Positions 11,103-22,490 of a stretch of 64,000 nucleotides of DNA are shown in pieces. The notes beneath the pieces are model-generated. The model ran no database searches. It saw only the letters and a program-made list of their open reading frames with translations, and was not told the DNA's origin. Origin of the DNA: Marasmius tenuissimus (Eukaryota; Basidiomycota; Agaricomycetes; Agaricales; Marasmiaceae); contig JAQOTA010000046.1 in the NCBI GenBank assembly GCA_029532415.1, positions 1,922,001 to 1,986,000 of the forward strand, written 5' to 3'. The position numbers and the translations under genes are program-made. Within the stretch, counting starts at the first letter, position 1. Each line of letters opens with the position of its first letter.

Positions 11103-12956
11103 TTAAATACCATGCCCCACCCCCAGCAACTCTGGCCGCATCGGCTGCCCCTGTTCGCGGAAACAGTCAGCAGGAATCAACCCTGGTGCGGATTCTGCTT
11201 TCCCCTTCCCCTTCCCTTCAATGTCCTCATGCTTCCTCACCGCCACCCATCCGTCATCAAACACCTGAATGATAGAAACCCTATCACCCGCTGCAACTGC
11301 CAACTCATCATCACGGTTGGGATGGAACGGCCGTTTAATGACGGGCGATGAGACTGCCGCTTGCGGATCAGCGAAGGGATTCATGGTTGCTACGCCTTCC
11401 TGGCTCATATGACTCGGCGCGGACGCCCAGCTTTCGCGCGTAGTACCTGCGCTCGTGGGAGGCTTGGGGAATGAGAATGCTTCTGAGGGTGAAAACGGTC
11501 GGACGGACATGGGTGTCGCGGGACTGTGACCGGATGCGTCCTGTATGGGCAGGTAGACAACTTGACCTTGACTGTAGGGGTCGGTCGTTATTGAGCGGAC
11601 GCTGTTGTTGGAATCTTGCCTCGTTAACTGGTGCGAGTCGTTCGTAGTCTCAATGTGAACGAGTATAGGTGGTGGCGGAGAGCGGGGGCTAGTAGGGACG
11701 CCACTGAGGCGCTGATTGAGAGTGCCGGCCATATGGGTATCGCGCAGCTCAGCCATCTGAGGAACAGGCACGGGGGACTGAGAGTCTTGGTGAGAGAAGT
11801 CGCTGGGGAAAGATTGATCATACGTCGTAGCAAAACTGCTGCGCGCAGATCGGAGGGTCGGATCGGGGGAGTTGACATTGCCAAAGTCGTAAGACCTGCT
11901 GTCGACTGCACTCCACTGGTTGCGACGTCGAAGTCGGGTTTGTATAAGACGACGTCTCCGGATGAGAACGAGGATAACGAGGAGGCCTGCTAAAGAGGCT
12001 AGCACGATGCCAGCAATAGCCCCAGGAGCTAAACTCTGGGAGGCCTTGGAAGCGGCACCTGCTTCCTCTGTTGTGCCTCCATTTCCTCCGCCTGGCGGTG
12101 TATTTGTGTTTCCAGACCCTCCCGATGATCCTCCTAGCCCTCCTGTGGACCCTCCTGATGAGATACCAGCTGAAGAGGACACCCCAGAGCCCGTAGCAGC
12201 AGCAGATGTGGACGATGAGTTGGGGTGCGGCGCAACGCCGGCAAGAACTCCAGGACTCGAATTCAAGGGTTGGGATGCTCCATTGGTAGAGCTAGCACCA
12301 GCATTGGAAGGACGCCCGCCACCGTTACCCGCATTTGTACCCTGCCCATTACCCGTTCCTCCGGTGTTGTTGTTGTTGTTACCGCTGCCCGCACCATTAT
12401 TGGTCGTTCCTCCACTGTTACTGTTACCTGCGTTCCCATTACCAGTCCCATTCCCATTACCGTTCGAATTTGCGTTCCCGTTACTCCCACCTCCAGTGCT
12501 GCCGTTGCCATTACCAGTCCCAGTCCCAGTCCCAGTCCCAGTCCCATTCCCATTGCCGTTGCCATTGGCATTACCGCTCCCATTGCCACTCCCGCTCCCA
12601 TTACCACTCCCATTCCCATTACTATTGCCATTCCCAGGCGAAGTAGTCGTCCCTCCGCCTCCGCTCGTTCCGCTAGACCCGGACCCAGTATTCGGAGGAG
12701 CTGTCGTCGTGGGGGTAGAAGATGGAGGTTGAGCAGTCGTGGTCGGTTGTTGTTGTATCGTAGTCGATGGCTGCCCTCCTCCATTCCCATTTCCACCATC
12801 TCCGTTCCCATTCCCACCACCTAGAAGCCCTGTAACAATCGGGTTTAGAAGAGGATCGACAATCGGAAGTGACGGTAATCCAAGGACTGGCTCTCGAGCG
12901 TCCAATGACCGTCTGTGGCGCATTGCGGCATTGCCGTGAGCTCGTCGGGCTTGCAT
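11103..12956 (-). CDS. Single-pass membrane protein with C-terminal SH3
   Basis: The single coding exon encodes about 617 residues starting MQARRAHGNAAMRHRRS. An upstream non-coding exon is likely, because a good acceptor (ctccccag) lies just before this ATG. Order of parts: a short N-terminus; an extracellular region of about 280 residues dominated by Asn, Gly, Ser and Thr repeats; one membrane segment (APGAIAGIVLASLAGLLVIL) followed by RRRR; a cytoplasmic disordered region with many Ser-Pro sites and an NPF motif; then an SH3 domain near the end (HPNRDDELAVAAGDRVSIIQ, DGWVAV, GLIPADCF). The plan resembles yeast Fus1 and other fungal surface sensors or scaffolds that link the membrane to actin or fusion machinery. 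No classical signal peptide is visible. Function is inferred from architecture only. Confidence 0.8.
   Translation of the reverse strand: MQARRAHGNAAMRHRRSLDAREPVLGLPSLPIVDPLLNPIVTGLLGGGNGNGDGGNGNGGGQPSTTIQQQPTTTAQPPSSTPTTTAPPNTGSGSSGTSGGGGTTTSPGNGNSNGNGSGNGSGSGNGSGNANGNGNGNGTGTGTGTGTGNGNGSTGGGSNGNANSNGNGNGTGNGNAGNSNSGGTTNNGAGSGNNNNNTGGTGNGQGTNAGNGGGRPSNAGASSTNGASQPLNSSPGVLAGVAPHPNSSSTSAAATGSGVSSSAGISSGGSTGGLGGSSGGSGNTNTPPGGGNGGTTEEAGAASKASQSLAPGAIAGIVLASLAGLLVILVLIRRRRLIQTRLRRRNQWSAVDSRSYDFGNVNSPDPTLRSARSSFATTYDQSFPSDFSHQDSQSPVPVPQMAELRDTHMAGTLNQRLSGVPTSPRSPPPPILVHIETTNDSHQLTRQDSNNSVRSITTDPYSQGQVVYLPIQDASGHSPATPMSVRPFSPSEAFSFPKPPTSAGTTRESWASAPSHMSQEGVATMNPFADPQAAVSSPVIKRPFHPNRDDELAVAAGDRVSIIQVFDDGWVAVRKHEDIEGKGKGKAESAPGLIPADCFREQGQPMRPELLGVGHGI
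12355..12665 (-). repeat. Hexanucleotide Asn/Gly coding minisatellite
   Basis: In the SH3 gene, degenerate six-base units (CCCATT, CCATTA and GTCCCA on the plus strand) repeat for about 300 bp. A near-perfect run of GTCCCA lies at about 12511-12540. The units encode alternating Gly-Asn, Gly-Ser and Gly-Thr. Length variation by slippage is likely. The same stretch reads as long Leu-Pro or Ser-His frames on the other strand, which are by-products of the repeat. Confidence 0.8.
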
Positions 12957-15374
12957 GAGGGGTCTGGGGAGTGAAAAAAAGTTAGATAAATACCCGGTGT
13001 CAAAGGGACATTTGTATGGGTGATACTTACATACTGTTAATTTTATTAGAAAGAGAGTGGATGTAAACGAGTGTGATAGCCAGCGACCCCTCGTATGGAG
13101 AAGAGGCAAGAGGCGAATTGGCCGACTGGCGGTCGTGGAGGGAATTGTGGAGGTAGCGGGAAAAAGAGCGACAACACATCCATCATTAATAATAATATGG
13201 GTTGGGCCTGCCGCCTCACGACAATCAACGCCAATCCAAGACAAAACATGACAAAAGGGGAAACATTTGTCTTTCTCCTTGGCAACCGACAATGACGCCG
13301 ATTCACTGAGAGGGGACAGCGCGGCCTAGCGCGGGACCGGAAAAAATGTGAACAACTCCGTGTGCATTGAAAGAAAAGTTGTAGCTGTCATACCTCTGCC
13401 GACTTGAAAGGTAGGACTTGAATGGTCGTGGACAGGTTCACAAAAGACATGTTGCAAGATTGTCAAAACCACATCAGGAGCAGCGTGGAAGGGGGGCCTC
13501 ATGATCAAGACCATGCGAATACAATTGTCGGTCTCTGTCGGTACAAATCAAAGGTCAAAGGAGCGAGCAAAGAACGGGAAAGAATTGCCGAAAATCTCAT
13601 AGGGGCGCGATGAGGGGACCTCCCCGGAGCGCTACTCACCTCTGCATTGGATTTCATCTAGAAACAGGTACACAGCGACACTCAGTTTCACCATGAGATC
13701 GTTGAAGCGCAGCACCGCCCAGAAATTACCGCGGGAGAGCCATAAATCATAATGTACTCGGATAGTCACTCTTAGGGACCGGTTCCGAAGCTGCAACTTG
13801 AGAAGACAATCGCAGCGGGAATTCACCGCGATTTTCCGAAAGATCGACCTAAAAGGGGCCGGATCTAAACGAGAAAAATGAGCAAGCATAAACAACTGGA
13901 AGGCCGAAGTGTTGTTTGAGCTCGTGCTCGATACAAGGAATGACCGTTACATACTCTGAACTTTGGTGAGGAGAAGCAGGCTTATCTCCTGGGGGAGGCT
14001 CGAGCGATTTACATAGTGCTGCTAGGCTTGCTGAGGGTTGGAAAGATTTTTTCGTGATCAGGCTGTTAGAGGTTGATCATGGAACTTACCTTGCCCAATC
14101 AAACGAATACTCGCCTCGCCGGCTCGCATTTGGGAGCAAACCAACGAACAAAGGTGAGTACAGCGGAACGGATAGTCGGCCAAACGAGTGATGCAACTTG
14201 CGAGAAACGAGGCATGAAGATTGACAAGAATTTACAAGTGCGAACGATGTTTTCTTTTGCTTCCGGTCAGTAGAAAGGGACCTTAAGACTAACGCCTAAC
14301 GTAGATCACTTGTAGGAGGCGATGTGTTGGCTGTAATCTTTCGATTGAGAGTCGATCTCTTTGAAGCTCCGGCCAGATTCCATGTTCGAGACATGTGGTC
14401 GTTTTCAAGAGGACTTTACTATAGATTTCGTGAAGCAAGCTAGAGCAACTTCATTTGGAGTGGAAATTTGAGGATGTGAGCCGCAGAGTGACATTGGAGT
14501 GACAACGAGAGTAAGAAATGCGGTAAGCACTCTCGGCAAAACCCGGGCTCTGAGTTTCAATATCCACCTGACGCCGCTGACGGTCCCACCGAGCAAGCTT
14601 GAGCCCTCTACCTCTCAGCGACCTTCACCACCATCTTGAATTGCCCAATGCCATTCCCATTGCACATTCTCTGGAGGCGGACCTGCTGGTCGCCTGAAGC
14701 ATCTATCTGGGTGAGCTGATTGGGAATGCAGCCGTAACGTCCCATGGGGAGGCCTCTGCGATATATGGCTCGGGTCCAAATTCTCCCTATGATTACTTGC
14801 AGTAAGAACTTCTACGCGGATAGAGGGTGTCACTGTACGAGTGCTTCGACTTCGAAGCAATAACATCTTTCTCACTTCCATACTGGCTTCGGTCTGACAT
14901 CGCCTTTTCCCGAGCCATCGCTCTCCAATCGATGAAAGGGACGACTCAGACGAGTACCCCATTGTTGGCATTGCAAACGGCCTGCTCGTAAGCGTCCGAT
15001 GCTGACAGATGCTGGTCGGCTTGTTCTGGCTCGTACTCGATATCAAATCTGGGTGTTCGCATCGTCCTCAGTACGCCTTCTGTCCTTAAGCTTTCCAAAG
15101 CAGCTTTGACACTTTCTGACTCTGATCAAGGGTTTGAACGCAACTCTATGATCCAGGTCATCCTGCTACGTTCCAGAGTGACGTTCAAAGCCCTTCAAAT
15201 GTTGCTTTCGGCCAATGGTAAAATCATATCCCCCCTTCGTATGGAGCGGAGTATAGATGCTTCACCGTTGCTGTGTCACATGATCTCTTCAGAACTTATA
15301 AACGCTGTTCTCGGTGCCTCCACTCGATTTCAAGGACACCCGTGAGTCCGACTTACAACACATACCCTTCAGAG
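12957..15374. other. Intergenic, 2.4 kb
   Basis: The first 350 bases hold the probable 5' leader, leader intron and promoter of the SH3 gene. From about 13.3 to 15.3 kb only short frames occur on both strands, with no recognisable domain, splice pattern or repeat. The last part is the upstream region of the sugar transporter. Confidence 0.45.
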
Positions 15375-17160
15375 ATGGCTCTATTCCACGTTCAAGGGGT
15401 GCCCATCGGGTGGGTCTCCGTTATGCTCGCCCTCGTTGCCTCAATGGGTGGCTTCATGTTTGGTTATGACACCGGTCAAATTTCCGACATCCTACTCATG
15501 GACGACTTCCTCCTTCGCTTCGCCGATTGCTCAGAACCAGGCGTCGTTGAGACCTGTCAGTTCTCCGCCGTACGCTCCGGATTGCTCGTCTCCCTCTTAT
15601 CGGTCGGCACATTCTGCGGTGCGCTTCTCGGTGCACCTACCGCTGATTGGTTGGGCAGACGACATGCCATGTGCGCCGAGTGCTGTGTCTTCTTCGTTGG
15701 AATTATCATTCAGATAACCTCCTATACGAGCGTGTGGCAGCAATATGCCATTGGACGGCTCGTTTCGGGACTGGCTGTTGGTGCATTGAGTGCTGCTGTG
15801 CCCGTGTACCAGGCCGAGACGGCTCCCTCGCAGATTCGAGGGACATTGACGGCGACATATCAGTTGTTCATCACGTTTGGGATCCTTACAGCGTACTGTA
15901 TTGCGATTGGTGCTCGGGAGCTTCATAGCAGGGGATCGTGGCAGCTCGTCGTTGGGATGGGTGTCGTTTGGCCTTTCATACTGGGGTTCGGGATCTTGTT
16001 CATGCCAGAGAGTCCGAGGTGGCTGGCTCGACGAGGGAAGATGGAAGAAGCGGAGGTATCCATCGCAAGGACAAGGGGAATTCCCATGGCTCAGGCGAAA
16101 GTAAAACCGCTCGTGATGGCTGAGATGGAAGAGATCGAAAAGAGCGTGGAACGAGAGAAGGAATTCGTTGGCCAGGGTGGCTGGTTGGATTGTTTCAAGT
16201 TCCGCAACAAAGCCTTATATAGGACCTTGTTGGGTGAGTTTTCTTTTGCTTTCGCCCTCTCCCAATCATTGTCGTCTCTGATCATTGATTCTAGGCATGG
16301 CACTGCAAAGTCTGCAACAACTCACAGGAGCCAACTACTTCTTCTACTATGGCGCTTCCGTCTTCTCCTCCGTCGGCCTGGAAGACTCTTTCGTAACGCA
16401 GATTATCCTGGCGCAGTCAATTTCATATGCACATTTGGTGGACTCTATGTCATGGAGAAGGTGAATGTCCCTGAAGTTCTGAAACCTTACCTTTCCTAAC
16501 CTTCTCTCCCAGTTTGGCCGGCGTATGCCTCTGATCATTGGAGGTCTCTGGCAATCCGCTTGGCTCTTCGTCTTTGCCGCTGCTGGAACCGCGAAGGACC
16601 CGACTGAATCACCCGCCATCGGAAACCTCATGATCGTCTCCGCCTGTCTTTTCATCTTGGGATATGCCACCACTTGGGCTCCCGGGGTCTGGATCATTGT
16701 CGGGGAGACTTTCGCAACGAGAACCCGTGCCAAACAGGGAGCCCTCGCCACGGCGAGCAACTGGTTCTGGAACTTCATGCTGGCGTTCTTCACCCCCTTC
16801 ATCGTGAAAGCCATAGGGTTCGCGTATGGGTTTGTGTTCGCAGGGTGCAATTTGTTTGGGGCAATCGTCGTGTGGTTGTTCCTATACGAAAGCTCGGACT
16901 TGACGCTCGAGGCTGTTGATGAGGTACGTCCATGAATCAATGCAACTCTCGAGCTGGCGCTAACGTGCGGGTGGTTTCGCTTCTAGATGTACAACGACCC
17001 TAGCTGTAAACCATGGTCGTCTCGACAGTGGAGGAATCACATTGCTGGGACTGTCAAACATGAGGAGAGCCTGCATGACCACATCAGCGAGAAGGTATAC
17101 TCGCAAGCGCAAGCCGAAGGGGGAGCGGTACCTGCTGGGAATGGCCAACCTGAGGTATAG
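15375..17160 (+). pseudogene. Hexose-type MFS transporter with frameshift
   Basis: Four exons are clear: 15375-16233, 16295-16460, 16513-16923 and 16987-17160. The protein is a sugar porter (MFS): [74 protein letters not shown] and VGETF motifs appear in order with 12 membrane segments. It would import hexoses across the plasma membrane. The second exon breaks frame near 16410: the reading frame ending SFVTQIIL must shift by one base to continue [16 protein letters not shown]. Exons 1 and 2 together total 1025 bases, one short of a multiple of three, and the following exon is in phase 0. Either the gene is broken or the assembly lost one G in CTGG(G)CGC. All other splice sites are intact and no other stop occurs, which favours a recent lesion or a sequence error. 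Confidence 0.8.
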
Positions 17161-17641
17161 ATGCGGAATAGAAGTTAAGCATGTATAGCAGCTAATATAT
17201 CTCCTACGATAGAAACTTAGAACGTAATCCCAGTACACTCTGCCCTCGGTCTACATACCAAATCGTTACAGGAGATAGAGCATAACGGTCAAGTCCAGGG
17301 GGTAAATCTGTGTCCCGGAATTGGCGTTCGATCAACGGAGGCGGGGACGGGGGCAAGGACAGGACCAGGGCTTCAGAGACAGAGACAGTGACGATCGTTG
17401 AACGTTGAGATGCTAGAGACGTGACCTCATGTGCCTGCAGGCCATTTACTTTGAATCTAGCAGTCGTTCACGGGTGTGGATATACCCAGACTGCTTCACG
17501 GTGGCTGAAGCCCCGAATTGACTTCACTATTCAACGTCTCTCGTAGAACTACTCATACATGACATGTCTAATATACATAACGGAAACTTTAGAAGAGGTC
17601 ATCAGCACAACAAACTTCGACCGCTTATACATATCATGCAC
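17161..17641. other. Convergent 3' intergenic region
   Basis: This is the 3' flank of the frameshifted hexose transporter (plus) and of the Dal5-type permease (minus). No gene or repeat is seen. Confidence 0.5.
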
Positions 17642-19787
17642 TCACTTTGGATTCTGGAAATCGGTCATATCCGAGAACGCAGTCTCATTAACTGTCGGAA
17701 CAGCATTCGTCGTCGTGCTGACATCGTCCTTCGCGATCCCAGCTCCCCCTGAAGCTACAGCCGCAGCCGCAGCCTTACGGTCCCGAACCCTGTTTGAGCG
17801 TATGAAGTACAACCGGAGGACAAGAAATATGCATAGTTCGATGCAGTTCGATACGAGCATACTCCCTATTCCTAGGCGGTAATACGGAGCGTCCTGGCCT
17901 CTGTAGAAGAAGGGACCTGCGTGTATCGAGAATCACAAGATCAGCACCGTTCTCCCAAACCTCAAAGTGCGACTTACCGCTAATATTCCCAACACAAGCA
18001 CCCAACCAGATCATCGCCGCCGTAACCTGCTTCTTCGTCTGCCCTGCCACATTGCTGGTGACCAGACTGAGCCCAAGGACGAAGGAAGCTTGGTACGATC
18101 CTGTGAGGTAGTAACAGACGAGACGGCCTGCGGAGGCATGTTGTGGTGCGAGGAGGAATCCGAGGGTGCCGCCGATGGTTGGGAGCATGAAGAGCATGCA
18201 GACGAGGGTGCGAGAGTTGGGTGGGAGGCGGTCGTTGAGGTAAGCTCTGAGCGATGGAGGGCGTCAGTGGGAACGAAAAATGAAGATAAAGATAGAGTGA
18301 ATCTCACCCGAGCCCAATCCATATACACACGAGTGCTCCTTGGGGTATTCCTAGCAATGTTGTCTCCAGCGTATCAAACCCAAGTCCCTTGATAATCAGC
18401 GTCGAGAACTGGTTCAACGGTCCTGGTGAGCGTCAACCTCCCCCTCGAGCAAAACAGGCCACTCACGTTACTTATTCCTCCATTCGGGATATTCGCCACA
18501 AATCCCAAGAGGAAGAACAACCAACTCTTCAAGTCACCCAGCGCTTCCTTGAACTGGTCCCACTTGAACTTTTTATTATCCACTCCAGTCTGGTTCCCTC
18601 GTAATCGCGCAACGGCGATTAACCGTTCTTTACGTGTGAATTGACGCGCCGCGGGAGGCGAGTCTGGGAGGATGAGGTACATGATTACTCCCCAGCCGGA
18701 GCAGAGAGCACCGATGATGAGGAACCTTCGGAGGGGTAAGTGTATAGTGTGAAGGAAAACATAACTGGGCGTACTCGTATTTCCAACTCGCGAGATCACC
18801 CTTAATATGTCCGATCGCATAACCTAACAGGCCTCCGCCTGCGACGCCAACTCCGTTCGCAGCATACCACATCGATATTCGCGAGGGCTGTTCTTCGCGT
18901 GTGTAGAACATAGTTGTTATGAGCATAAATCTATCATTGTTTTTTAGGCTCAGCGGATCGAGACATATAGGTATTCAATACGTACGCTGGATCAGCAATG
19001 GCCTCGAAAGCACCTGATAAAACTCGGAGGACGGCGAGTTCTGCAAAGTTTCGTGAGGCGGCTTGAGCCCTTCAGAACGTGAGATTACTGGTGAGCATCT
19101 CATTTCCGGATTCGAGGTCAGGGGAACACGTACATGAGCAGAACCCCCCACAGGAAGATATTGATTGAGAGGTACTTCGCTGTTGGAGACTGTTGCATAA
19201 GCAAGTTCGACGGAAGAGCCCATGCCAGCCATCCAAAGTAGAAAATCGACGAGAGCCAGCTGTGCATGGGTGCTTGAGACTCTCGTTTTATAGTTGAAAG
19301 TGGAAAATGAAACACGTACCTGTACTCCGTTCCAGAGAGATTAAGGTCTTCTTTGATCCCAAATATCGCAGCGTACGAGAGGGTGGTTTTGTCGATATAC
19401 TGAGCATCAGTTTGCCATAAGGAACGAATCTCCCACAATCGACGAAGAAACCACACGCACATAGAAGGCGTAACAAACTGCCAGACTGTAATTCGCGAAT
19501 ATTTAATCAGTTTGGGTTCCGGAAATTCGGAACTCAGGGAAAACTCACCAAGGTAAAATAATCCAATCAATCTTCCTCACCAGTCTTTTCTCTACCTCCG
19601 GATCAATCAAACCCTCTTCCCCGTACTTCTCCAACGCCTCAGCATAGAACGCGTCCTGCGGAACTCGATTCCACAGTCGATTCCGCGAAAAGAGGTGTTT
19701 ACCGAAGAGGACATCGTCTGACAGCGTATTTGAAGTCGTACGTCCATGTTCGAGTTCTTCAATGTCGACCGCGGGTTTCGTCGTCAT
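17642..19787 (-). CDS. Dal5/Tna1-type MFS permease
   Basis: Roughly nine exons give a protein near 500 residues starting MTTKPAVDIEELEHGRTT. The N-terminal cytoplasmic part ends in EKRLVRKIDWIILPW, then come YIDKTTLSYAAIFGIKEDL, LSSIFYFGWLAWALPSNLLMQ, and later a central loop (RKERLIAVARLRGNQTG) and PNGGISN. These are the signature segments of the anion:cation symporter family (allantoate, nicotinate, tartrate and vitamin permeases). It should be a 12-pass plasma-membrane importer of a small carboxylate or ureide; the substrate cannot be told from sequence. The C-terminus ends in DMTDFQNPK, matching the usual family ending. It lies tail to tail with the frameshifted hexose transporter. Confidence 0.85.
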
Positions 19788-20125
19788 TCTCCTCTAGCTG
19801 GGAGGGTGAGGGGGTGGGGAGACTGAACTATACCCCACAATTGGCCGACTTATATTTGCCCCACACATCCCGGACCGTGGGGGAAGTTCAAATGGCTCAG
19901 CTGATCAGGTGGAGTTATTTTTCGCTCCCAAACTTCCTTGCCGCCCTATTCATACTTCCGAGTCGGATATAAGCGGCATGTTTGGATTGGATCGTGTGTG
20001 GTTGTTCATCGCTACATCTAGTGTACAAGTCTAAGATCGCGTTTCTACTTAATTAACCTGTTGGAAGCCAGAACTCCCTTAGTTTCGATATATCATGTTG
20101 TGCGAGAAGGAAACGCACCTTTCAC
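19788..20125. other. Promoter region of the Dal5-type gene
   Basis: This 340-bp spacer separates the start of the Dal5-type permease from the stop of the nucleotidase gene, both on the minus strand. No other feature is seen. Confidence 0.5.
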
Positions 20126-21291
20126 TTAAGCTTTGGCCTTTTCACCCTCATGTGCTTTGGCCACAGCGTCAAGGAGCTTGGCGTGTGCACTCTTCACTGT
20201 CGCAACGATGCCAAAGTTCTCTCCCAAGGTTCGTCCTAGTCCAAAGTCCAATGGCGCTCCTTGAGAGTTGGTAACGATTCCGCCTGCTTCCTCGACGATT
20301 AACGAGCCAGGTGCATGATCCTACCAGCTACTGCGTTAGAACCCCCTTCAAGACATACGAATAATCCGAGAGACGCACCCAGATCTTCTCCTTGTAGCCA
20401 ACACCCGTCGGCATTCGCACATATGCGCCTCCATCACCCCTGGCCAAACATCCGTACTTGGCCTGGCTATCCATGCGGATAGGAGAATGAGTGATCTGCA
20501 TGAGCTTCGATATCTTCTCGCTTGTCGAATGAGAAGAATGTGCAGCCTCTACAGACTCCAAAAAGCTGAACGTTGCCGGATCGTATGGCGGCATCGACAA
20601 CGGTGTTGGGTTAGCTCCAGAAACCGCCATCTGCTGAGCTCCTTGTCCTCTGACAGCGACAAACAAGCATCCCTTCCCTCCGTCCGGTTTCGACAAGTCG
20701 TGTGGCAGATTTGGGCAGCCAATGACACCGACTTTGACTTCTCCGTCGATGATGAGAGCGAGACATACAGCGTACTGCTCGCCTCGAAGGAATCCTTTGG
20801 TACCGTCGATGGGATCGATGCACCACATACGGCCATTTCGTCCACCTTCGTGGTTTCCTCTATCAATGGCGTCCAGAATCTGTTCTGCAGATTGTGCTTT
20901 TCCGGGACCGATTCCCCATTCTGCGTAGTCACCTTCCTGGAGATCCTGAACCAATGCCTCGTTCGCCAATTCGACGATCCGGTCTCTCTGCACTTTTCCT
21001 GATTCTACGCGTAGCTCAGCAGCATCCTCTTCTCCGACGATGGGGTCTTCTGGGTAAGCATGGTGCAGCATACTGCTGATAAGTGCTTGTGCTGCATAGT
21101 CTCCAACTATTCCAAGGTCAGAGCTGATTGTAAAACATTTTGGTTCAAGAAGTACCCGTTACTGGCGTCTTGTCTCCCTTTGTCAACGTCTCGTTCTTGA
21201 CTAGTTTATTGAAAACTTGTGAAGTGAGATAGCATGCTCGTCGAACAGCAGAGATCGCAAGCTGTTTTTCCGTGGTGTAGGCAATGGACAT
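20126..21291 (-). CDS. MET22: 3'(2'),5'-bisphosphate nucleotidase
   Basis: Three exons encode about 350 residues of the inositol monophosphatase-like fold. The enzyme hydrolyses 3'-phosphoadenosine 5'-phosphate to AMP, removing an inhibitory by-product of sulfate assimilation; it is the lithium/sodium-sensitive Hal2/Met22 of yeast. Metal-site motifs are present in order: TLTKGDKTPVTVGDYAAQ, PIVGEEDA, WCIDPIDGTKGFLRG and, split by the last intron, IWDHAPGSLIVEEAGG. MSIAYTTEKQ is the standard start. The frame stays open upstream through two more ATGs to 21429, adding a basic, Ser-rich N-terminus. It is divergently arranged with a small membrane-protein gene 344-480 bp away, so they may share a promoter region. 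Confidence 0.92.
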
Positions 21292-21429
21292 GGTGGTCGT
21301 AGTGGAGAATCGATAAGCCCTAGAGTTGTTGAAACTGGCGCTGATGTGAGAACGAGAAATCAAAGTTGCTGTTTTTATACTCTGCAGCCTTCGGACAATT
21401 CCTAATCCTCGCGTTTGCATAACATACAC
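21292..21429 (-). other. Possible N-terminal extension of MET22
   Basis: In frame and without a stop ahead of the standard MET22 start, 46 extra codons can be read from ATGs at 21429 or 21420. The peptide is rich in Arg, Ser and Thr with no acidic residue (RGLGIVRRLQ, TLISRSHIS and RAYRFSTTTT), like a mitochondrial presequence. Whether it is translated depends on the transcription start. Confidence 0.35.
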
Positions 21430-21772
21430 GGTCTCTGTTCACTCACCCCGCTCCGGAATGCAAACGGAATACCGGAATTTCAGTGTCAAAATGGCCCCCT
21501 TCGCGCTGGTGGGAAGCGTGAGAGACAGTGACGAGGGTAAATTGAAACGTCAGGGACAGGGATAATTGACGTACCGCCTTCTTTCACCTTTTTACCCATT
21601 TTCTTGTTCAATCCTGTTCAACCAGTTCAGTTTTACCCTCGTTTTCTCTCCTCTTCCCCTCTTCATTTTCGCTCAGTAGCCCAGTGCCAGCTCAGCCCTC
21701 GTCAAGCTAGTTCAAGTTCGATATTTGGGTAAATTTTGACTCTGATACGGATCCATTAGACTCGGAAGAATC

Positions 21773-22490
21773 ATGGCAAGCTGGTATGTCGTTTTCTTCC
21801 CGTTGTCTCGATATCTTGGTTGATCTTTGAACGTGTCGTCTGTCATGAACGCAGGCTCGATATTGTTTCTTTCCTTACGGTATGCCCTTAACGCTCGACG
21901 TTTTGGGACACGACAGACATTCTGACATGGAATCCCAACATAGACTGCAGCATTTTTCGGAGGTGTCATCTATGGAGTCCTATATCTCATTCGTTCTGTG
22001 AATGAAGGAATAGAAAACACTAAGGGAAAGTGCGTTCGTGTTTGTCGTTTCAAATTCTCGACGTTGCTACTCTCGCTCCCCCCTTTTTTTGACGATCTCT
22101 CTTTGAAATTTGAGCTGACAACGGTCCTTTGTAGGTTAAAAGAACGAGGATACGACGTTTCGGCAGGAGGCGTCAAAGTGAAGACCTCGAAACGATTCGA
22201 TAGGGAGGACTATGTCGATGCGACACAACGGTCAGTCCCACAGCGCATAGCTTTTCGTATCCTAGTCTGACTACCAGTGCAGGGGATTTGTAAAAGCCAT
22301 GGAGGCTTCATCATTCCGGAAAGGCGGCTCTCAGAACAGCACGCCTGTTGTACCACAACGCACGCCCAGTCTCGGTGTCGACTCGTCTCCCAGACTTACC
22401 CGAGAAATCTCGTCCTCGTCTACAGGCTCCCGAACGTCGGACAAGGAGAAAAATGTCAAGGGATTGTTTGGTAGAAAGAAGAAGGATTAG
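21773..22490 (+). CDS. Small single-pass membrane protein
   Basis: Five short exons join to a protein of about 130 residues. It reads MASWLDIVSFLTTAAFFGG, then a membrane segment (FFGGVIYGVLYLIRSV, residues 15-32), then NEGIENTKGKLKERGYDVSA, VKVKTSKRFDREDYVDATQR, GFVKAME and a Ser/Pro-rich basic tail ending in KGLFGRKKKD. The first exon encodes only MAS plus two bases. The conserved middle after the anchor suggests a real, constrained gene; the C-terminal KKKD-like end could act in ER retention, but this is inference. I do not recognise the family. It shares a bidirectional promoter region with MET22 and converges on SEC13. Confidence 0.7.

Noticed and set aside
11920..12732. Open frame of 270 codons opposite the SH3 gene
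   Set aside because: Its Pro/Leu-rich sequence is the mirror of the Asn/Gly minisatellite; it has no splice logic or homology.
12225..12824. Further long frames in the same minisatellite on both strands
   Set aside because: Repeat units without stops keep several frames open at once; only the SH3 frame carries real domains.
14615..15046. 143-codon minus-strand frame upstream of the hexose transporter
   Set aside because: No homology, no flanking exons and low-information composition.
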